A program made the translations under genes and the position numbers. 14,402 nucleotides of DNA from Paracoccaceae bacterium. GTDB taxonomy: Bacteria; Pseudomonadota; Alphaproteobacteria; Rhodobacterales; Rhodobacteraceae. Each line of letters opens with the position of its first letter. Positions within the stretch are counted from its first letter, which is position 1. The notes below the pieces were generated by a model that had not been told where the DNA came from, made no database searches, and worked only from the letters and a program-made list of their open reading frames with translations. The stretch lies in contig PUNI01000422.1 in assembly GCA_003551745.1 (NCBI GenBank), positions 1-14,402 on the forward strand, in the 5' to 3' direction. This document shows, one piece after another, positions 8,893 to 14,402 of the stretch.

Positions 8893-9009
8893 ATTTCGCC
8901 ACGCGGAGACAGTGCTTGACGCCGCAGGCGCAGCTTGCGAACGTGACCGGAGCCTGTTGCGCGTCGCGCGCCGCCATGGATCTGCGAGAGCTTCCGGACC
9001 ACTGACCCG

Positions 9010-9885
9010 ATGCGCCACACCCTGCCCGTCACGCCGCAGTTCTATGTCACGGCGCCGCAACCCTGCCCCTATCTGGAGGGCCGGATGGAGCGCAAGCTGT
9101 TCACCGCGCTGCAGGGCGACACGGCGGAGCGGCTCAACGACTCGCTTTCGAAACAGGGGTTCCGGCGGTCGCAGAACGTGCTCTACCGACCCTCCTGCGC
9201 CGATTGCTCGGCCTGCCTCTCGGCCCGGATCCGGGTGGCCGATTTCGCCCCCAGCCGCAGCCAGCGCCGCATCCTGCGCCGCAACGGCACCCTGAAGCGC
9301 GAGGCGACCGCGCCCTGGGCCACCGAGGAGCAGTTCGCGCTTTTCCGCCGCTATCTCGACAGCCGCCACGCCGACGGCGGCATGGCCGACATGGACATCT
9401 TCGAATTCGCCGCGATGATCGAGGAAACGCCGGTGCGCTCGCGTGTGGTGGAATACACCGGGCCGGGGGACGCGCCCGGCCGGCGCAGCCTGATCGCGGT
9501 GTCGCTGACCGACATTCTCGATGACGGCGTCTCGATGGTCTATTCCTTCTACGAGCCTGATCTCGACCACCAGAGCCTCGGCACCTATGTGATCCTCGAT
9601 CACGTCGACCTCGCGCGCGAGGCAGGGCTGCCCTATGTCTATCTCGGCTACTGGGTGCCGGGCAGCCGCAAGATGGGCTACAAGGCGCGCTTCGGGGCGC
9701 TGGAGGTCTATCACAAGGGGGCCTGGCGCGAGATGACCGATCCGGCGCAGTATTCCGCCGCCCGGCATCCGCTTTCGGTCGATCCCATTGCCGAACAGGT
9801 GGCGCGGCTGCATCTGCCCGACAGCCGGCCCACCAACGCCCCGGCGCGCCGCGCGCCCACAGGCACCCGTCCCGCCGGTATCTGA
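9010..9885 (+). CDS. bpt: Aspartate/glutamate leucyltransferase (N-end rule, Bpt)
   Basis: A 291-aa soluble enzyme homologous to eukaryotic arginyltransferase ATE1. Bacterial members transfer leucine from Leu-tRNA to N-terminal Asp or Glu, marking the protein for ClpS/ClpAP degradation. The N-terminal domain has the conserved cysteines: Cys19 in PCPYLEG and Cys63, Cys66 and Cys69 in CADCSAC. The C-terminal GNAT-like domain shows SFYEPD (179-184), [11 protein letters not shown] (189-199), YLGYWVPGS (211-219) and [11 protein letters not shown] (222-232). The last 20 residues are basic and Pro-rich. Amino-acid specificity is taken from the family. The start has no clear ribosome-binding site. 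A strong -35-like TTGACG (8916-8921) lies upstream but its -10 box is poor, so its own promoter is uncertain; it could be read from the YbaK-type gene. It ends 31 bp before a terminator. Confidence 0.94.
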   Translation: MRHTLPVTPQFYVTAPQPCPYLEGRMERKLFTALQGDTAERLNDSLSKQGFRRSQNVLYRPSCADCSACLSARIRVADFAPSRSQRRILRRNGTLKREATAPWATEEQFALFRRYLDSRHADGGMADMDIFEFAAMIEETPVRSRVVEYTGPGDAPGRRSLIAVSLTDILDDGVSMVYSFYEPDLDHQSLGTYVILDHVDLAREAGLPYVYLGYWVPGSRKMGYKARFGALEVYHKGAWREMTDPAQYSAARHPLSVDPIAEQVARLHLPDSRPTNAPARRAPTGTRPAGI

Positions 9886-9916
9886 GCCGCAGCACTTCGC
9901 GCGGTCCGCCCAAATG

Positions 9917-9947
9917 ACAACGCCCGCGCGGGATGCGCGGGCGTTGT
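9917..9947. terminator. Bidirectional intrinsic terminator between bpt and degP
   Basis: A perfect 13-bp inverted repeat, ACAACGCCCGCGC and GCGCGGGCGTTGT, surrounds a 5-base loop. It lies 31 bp after bpt (plus) and 28 bp after degP (minus), so both converging transcripts read into it. On the plus strand the stem ends in TTGTTT; on the minus strand it is followed by CATTTG. The A/T base pairs at the foot of the stem provide the U-tract. Confidence 0.92.
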
Positions 9948-9975
9948 TTCCAGGGCCTGCTTCCGGCCCCGCAGG

Positions 9976-11454
<1,479 letters not shown>

Positions 11455-11512
11455 GGGAACTCCTGTGTCATGTGAAATGCGCGCCGTCCCGGGCGCGCGG
11501 TGTGTCTCGCGG

Positions 11513-11541
11513 CTATATAAGGACTGGGTGCACGAGCGCAA
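11513..11541 (-). promoter_or_regulatory. Candidate degP promoter
   Basis: On the minus strand TTGCGC (11541-11536), 17 bases, then ATATAG (11518-11513) form a good sigma-70-like promoter; TATATA one base upstream is an alternative -10. The predicted start is near 11506, giving a leader of about 52 bases. That leader can form a 7-bp hairpin, GCGCGCC / GGCGCGC, between 11479 and 11498, ending shortly before the ribosome-binding site. Control by an envelope-stress sigma factor is common for degP elsewhere, but I do not see a clear match to such a consensus. Confidence 0.5.
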
Positions 11542-11599
11542 AAGAACTGACCCTGTTTCAATCAGACGTGACAATGCGTGCGCGCCGGCGCGGGCGCCG

Positions 11600-11794
11600 T
11601 CACAGCCCGATCGCCCGGGCCAGCCAGATCAGCACGACCCCGGCGGCCAGCGCCAGAAGGCCGATCAGCCGGCGCATCTCCAGCGGCATCCGCGCGATCA
11701 GCGCCACGAGGTCTTCCAGACGCGAAGGGGCCAGTGCGAACACCAGCCCCTCCACAACCAGCACCAGCCCGATGGCCAGCAGGACCCAACTCAT
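11600..11794 (-). CDS. DUF2065 (YjeT-type) small membrane protein
   Basis: A 64-aa protein with two hydrophobic helices, about residues 3-21 and 42-60, joined by a short polar hairpin (SRLEDLVALIARMPLEMRR). This layout and the E-G-L-x-x-x-L-x-P pattern (EGLVFALAP, 15-23) match the DUF2065/YjeT family, whose E. coli member lies near hflKC. Its function is unknown. Its ATG overlaps the hflC stop by four bases (ATGA), so translation is coupled. The constant placement after hflC suggests a role with the HflKC-FtsH complex; this is inference. Confidence 0.88.
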   Translation of the reverse strand: MSWVLLAIGLVLVVEGLVFALAPSRLEDLVALIARMPLEMRRLIGLLALAAGVVLIWLARAIGL

Positions 11795-12744
11795 TGACTG
11801 AGCAACTCCTCGGTCGCCGTCGGCGCCGCCGGCTCCGGGATGTCCGCTGCATCGGGGGGCGCGGGCTGGCCGACGCCGCCCATGCCGTCGGTGCGCAGGA
11901 AGGTGAAGAACTCGCTGTCCGGCCGCATCACCATCGAGGTGTTCTCGGCGCGCATCGACCGCTCGTAGGCGCTCATTGACCGGGTGAAGGCGAAGAACTC
12001 CGGATCCTGGCCGAAGGCCTCCGCGTAGACGCGGTTGCGCTCGGCATCGGCCTCGCCCCGGATGATCTCGGCATCGCGCCGCGCCGAGGAGACGAGTTCC
12101 ACCACAGTGCGGTCGGCGAGTGCGCGCACCCGCTGCGCGGCCTCGTTGCCGCGGGCGATCTCGTCGGCCGCCTCGCGTTCACGCTCGGCGCGCATCCGGG
12201 CGAAGGTGGCTTCGAGGTTCTGCTCGGGCAGGTCGGTGCGGGTCAGCCGCACGTCGATCACCTGCACGCCAAGCGAGGCCGCCTCGCGCCGGGCGAGATC
12301 GCGGATGCGGTTCATCAGACCGGTGCGGTCCTCGGACAGCACGGCACCCGAGGGCACCGAGCCGAGAACCTCGCGGATCGAGGCGTTGAGGATCCGCTCC
12401 AGCCGGCCCTGCGCCGCCCGCACGCCCTCGATGCCCACGGCCTCGCGGAACTGCACCGGATCGGTGATCCGCCAGCGCATGAACGCATCGACCACCAGCC
12501 GCCGGTCATCGAGCGGCGTGACCTCCAGCGGCTGCGATTGCAGGCCGAGGATGCGCGCGTCATAGCGCACCACTTCCTGGATGACCGGTATCTTCACGCC
12601 GAGGCCGGGCTCGGTGCGCACCTGCTTGACCTGACCGAATTGCAGGACAAGCGCATTCTCGCGCTCATCCACGACGAAGAGCGCCGAGAGGCCAAGGGCT
12701 GCCAGCACCAGAAGCACCGGCACGAGGATGGCTGTCCGTTTCAT
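11791..12744 (-). CDS. hflC: HflC, SPFH-domain partner of HflK
   Basis: A 317-aa inner-membrane protein with one N-terminal transmembrane segment (about 4-24) and a periplasmic SPFH/band-7 domain (about 25-190: VDERENALVLQFG, EPGLGVKIPV, RWRITDPVQF). A long charged coiled-coil region follows (about 175-245). HflC and HflK form a large cage around FtsH protease and modulate its access to membrane substrates. The motif FFAFTRSMSAYERSM (250-264) is typical of HflC. The Pro/Ala-rich tail (about 290-317) is longer than in E. coli. The start codon shares one base with the hflK stop (TGATG), and the end overlaps the DUF2065 gene. Confidence 0.95.
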   Translation of the reverse strand: MKRTAILVPVLLVLAALGLSALFVVDERENALVLQFGQVKQVRTEPGLGVKIPVIQEVVRYDARILGLQSQPLEVTPLDDRRLVVDAFMRWRITDPVQFREAVGIEGVRAAQGRLERILNASIREVLGSVPSGAVLSEDRTGLMNRIRDLARREAASLGVQVIDVRLTRTDLPEQNLEATFARMRAEREREAADEIARGNEAAQRVRALADRTVVELVSSARRDAEIIRGEADAERNRVYAEAFGQDPEFFAFTRSMSAYERSMRAENTSMVMRPDSEFFTFLRTDGMGGVGQPAPPDAADIPEPAAPTATEELLSQ

Positions 12745-13880
12745 CAGTTCTGCCCTCCCCGGCGCATCTCGTTGAGCGGCAGGAACGGCAGCACGCCATT
12801 GCCGCCCACGCCCTCGCCCTCGCCGGTCACGCCGTCGAGGATGACCATGTCGATGTTGCCCAGGACGTTCTCCATCGTCTCCAGGTACATCCGGCGCCGG
12901 GTAACCTCGGGCGCGTTGACGTATTCGGCCAGCACCGCGAGGAAGCGGCTCGCCTCGCCCTCGGCATTGTTGACCACCTCGGCGCGATAGGCCTCGGACT
13001 CCTCGAGGATCTGCGCGGCCTCGCCGCGCGCTCCGGCCAGCACCCGGTTGGCGTAGGCATCGGCCTGACGCTCCAGCCGGTCACGTTCCTGCCGCGCCGC
13101 CTGCACCTCGCGGAAGCTGTCGATCACCTCGCGTGGCGGGTCGGCGCGGTCAAAGTTCACGCGCACGATGTTGATACCCGCCTCGTAGCTGTCGAGCGTG
13201 CCCTGCACGGCCTGCCGCAAGTCGGCGGCGATGGCGCCGCGGTCGCGGTTGAGGATCGGCGACAGCTCCGAGCGCGCGATGATGTCGCGCATGGCGGATT
13301 CCGACACCGCCCGCACCGTCTCCTGCGGGGTGGACAGGTTGAAGAGGAAGTCGGCCGGCTCGGCGACGTTCCAGACCACCTGGAACTCGATGTCGACGAC
13401 CGCCTCGTCGCGGGTCAGCATCAGCCCGGAGTCGAGCCCGGCCCGCGTGGTGCCCACATCCGTCACCCGCTCGCCCGTCACCTGCACGATCTCATGGGTG
13501 ACAAAGGGCCAGGGCGCGAAGTTCAAGCCCGGCGTGCCGGTCTTGTAGTAGGAGCCGAACAGCAACTCGACCGACCGCTCCTCCGGCTTGACGGTGTAGA
13601 AGGAGGCGAACAGCCAGCCCACGACCAGCAGAGCGGCGAGGATGATGCCCCCGCGCTTGCCGAAGCCGCCATCGCCGCCCTGCCCGCCACCGCCGCCGCG
13701 GCCGCCCATCAGCACGCGCAACTGCTCCTGGCCCTTGCGCACGAGATCATCGATTTCCGGGAGTTGCGGACCTTCGCCGCCGCCCGGCCGCCGGGGACCG
13801 CCGCCGCCGCGGTTGCCACCGCCGCCATTGCCGCGCCCGCCCGGACCGCGCCCTCCCCAAGGTCCGCCACTATTGGACAT
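12744..13880 (-). CDS. hflK: HflK, FtsH-modulating membrane protein
   Basis: A 378-aa SPFH protein, first gene of the operon. Residues 1-75 are cytoplasmic and rich in Gly, Arg and Asn (repeated GGGN/GGRG-like runs), interrupted by a conserved helix LPEIDDLVRKGQEQL (40-54). A transmembrane segment spans about 78-95, followed by VKPEERSVELLFG (97-109) and the SPFH domain. A coiled coil lies at about 255-320, including EAYRAEVVNNAEGEASRF (296-313), and RRRMYLETMENVL (328-340) is a standard HflK motif. AAGGAG stands 10 bases before the ATG. It is co-transcribed with hflC and the DUF2065 gene. Confidence 0.95.
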   Translation of the reverse strand: MSNSGGPWGGRGPGGRGNGGGGNRGGGGPRRPGGGEGPQLPEIDDLVRKGQEQLRVLMGGRGGGGGQGGDGGFGKRGGIILAALLVVGWLFASFYTVKPEERSVELLFGSYYKTGTPGLNFAPWPFVTHEIVQVTGERVTDVGTTRAGLDSGLMLTRDEAVVDIEFQVVWNVAEPADFLFNLSTPQETVRAVSESAMRDIIARSELSPILNRDRGAIAADLRQAVQGTLDSYEAGINIVRVNFDRADPPREVIDSFREVQAARQERDRLERQADAYANRVLAGARGEAAQILEESEAYRAEVVNNAEGEASRFLAVLAEYVNAPEVTRRRMYLETMENVLGNIDMVILDGVTGEGEGVGGNGVLPFLPLNEMRRGGQN

Positions 13881-14176
13881 GAGCCTGTGCTCCTTCCATT
13901 TGTCCGCCTGACATCCGTCTGCGGTGGCAAGCTGTCCCGGCCACAGGGCCTTTCAACCGACACAAGACGGGCTGATCGTCGCGGCTGCTGATATGCCATC
14001 GTCGCGCCGCTCGCAACGCCGCCGGGCCGAGATCACCACCGCAGTTTGCATACGAAGGTGTAAGACCGCTCGGCTCTCGGAACAATGGTGCAGAGCGTCG
14101 CGTCCCGCCGCTCTCGCGCGATTGTCAACCGCTTGCAGGAACCGCACCCGCCGCAGCGCGTTATATACGCCCTCGC
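13881..14176. other. Intergenic region upstream of hflK
   Basis: This 296-bp spacer lies between the end of gor and the start of hflK, both on the minus strand. Two promoter-like elements point toward hflK. One is TTGCGA (14016-14011), 16 bases, ATATCA (13994-13989). The other is a perfect -35 TTGACA at 14128-14123 with only a poor -10 box 17 bases on. I find no convincing intrinsic terminator for gor, no tRNA-like fold and no reading frame that looks coding. If the second element is used, the leader would exceed 200 bases. Confidence 0.5.
13989..14016 (-). promoter_or_regulatory. Candidate hflK operon promoter
   Basis: TTGCGA and ATATCA, spaced by 16 bases on the minus strand, would start transcription near 13983, giving a leader of about 100 bases ahead of hflK. 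The match is moderate. The TTGACA box about 110 bases upstream is a competing candidate. Confidence 0.3.
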
Positions 14177-14402
14177 TCACGCCTCACGCAGGGGCCGGCG
14201 CAGCGTGACAAGCTCCTCGGCCATGGTGGGGTGGACGGCCACGGTGCGGTCAAAATCCTCCTTGGTCGCGCCCATCTTGATGGCGATGGCAGCGAGCTGG
14301 ATCATCTCGCCGGCCTGATCGGCCACGATGTGGCAGCCCAGAACCCGGCGCGTCGCCTTCGAGACGATCAGCTTCATCATCACCCGGTCCGCGCGGCCGG
14401 CA
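14177..14402 (-). CDS. gor: Glutathione reductase, C-terminal fragment at window edge
   Basis: The last 74 residues of a flavin disulfide reductase; the rest lies past the right edge. The fragment covers most of the C-terminal dimerisation domain: MKLIVSKATRRVLGCHIV, then GEMIQLAAIAIKMGATKEDF, and the active-site VAVHPTMAEELVTL. The His-Pro-Thr plus Glu-Glu pair is the proton-relay signature of the family. The MGATKEDFDRTVAVHPT stretch favours glutathione reductase over lipoamide dehydrogenase or mercuric reductase. It recycles glutathione with NADPH in the cytoplasm. Its position upstream of hflK on the same strand matches an order I recall from other Rhodobacterales. Confidence 0.88.
   Translation of the reverse strand, partial: AGRADRVMMKLIVSKATRRVLGCHIVADQAGEMIQLAAIAIKMGATKEDFDRTVAVHPTMAEELVTLRRPLREA

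Noticed and set aside
7354..9813. Minus-strand open frame of 819 codons opposite the YbaK-type, RDD and bpt genes
   Set aside because: It crosses three well-supported plus-strand genes and the glnE 5' end in another frame, with His/Arg/Gln-rich translation typical of antisense shadow frames.
11455..11574. 40-codon N-terminal extension of degP
   Set aside because: It would place non-secretory sequence before the signal peptide and start upstream of the likely promoter; the ATG at 11454 has a good ribosome-binding site.
13690..13870. GC-rich repeats in the 5' part of hflK as a repeat array
   Set aside because: They encode the normal Gly-rich cytoplasmic N-terminus of HflK and have no regular DNA period or spacers.
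14101..14176. tRNA or riboswitch in the gor-hflK spacer
   Set aside because: No T-loop-like GGTTCGA segment, no cloverleaf pairing and no known riboswitch core that I can recognise.

Overview
The window is about 70% G+C chromosomal DNA, most likely from a Rhodobacteraceae-type alphaproteobacterium. Three things point there: the order gor / hflK-hflC-DUF2065-degP, the order glnE plus a small conserved protein, and small proteins of a kind I know only from Rhodobacterales. Almost all of it is densely packed core-genome DNA. I see no rRNA, tRNA, CRISPR array, insertion sequence, phage gene or attachment site.

Layout from left to right. (1) Minus strand, 1-1906: a 62-aa small protein, an RlmI-like 23S rRNA cytosine methyltransferase, and a PIN-domain protein that overlaps the methyltransferase by 8 bp and runs off the left edge. 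(2) A 315-bp spacer, 1907-2221, holding a perfect 19-bp palindrome and a LacI-type operator just before edd. (3) Plus strand, 2222-4754: edd and eda, the two Entner-Doudoroff enzymes that turn 6-phosphogluconate into pyruvate and glyceraldehyde 3-phosphate. (4) Minus strand, 7856-4714: glnE, the glutamine synthetase adenylyltransferase, followed by a 105-aa conserved protein whose 3' end overlaps the end of eda. (5) Plus strand, 7957-9885: a YbaK-type aminoacyl-tRNA deacylase, an RDD membrane protein and the N-end-rule leucyltransferase Bpt. (6) A convergent intrinsic terminator at 9917-9947. (7) Minus strand, 13880-9976: hflK-hflC-DUF2065 as an overlapping operon, then degP with its own likely promoter; this is an envelope protein quality-control cluster. 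(8) A 296-bp spacer, then the C-terminal end of glutathione reductase (gor) running off the right edge.

The themes are central carbon use (edd, eda), nitrogen control (glnE), translation quality and protein turnover (rlmI, YbaK-type, bpt, hflKC, degP) and redox balance (gor). I found no convincing new multi-gene system. The least explained items are the two small conserved proteins, the PIN protein coupled to rlmI, and the palindromes in the 1907-2221 spacer. Several very long open frames opposite edd and glnE are coding shadows caused by high G+C at third codon positions, and I left them out.
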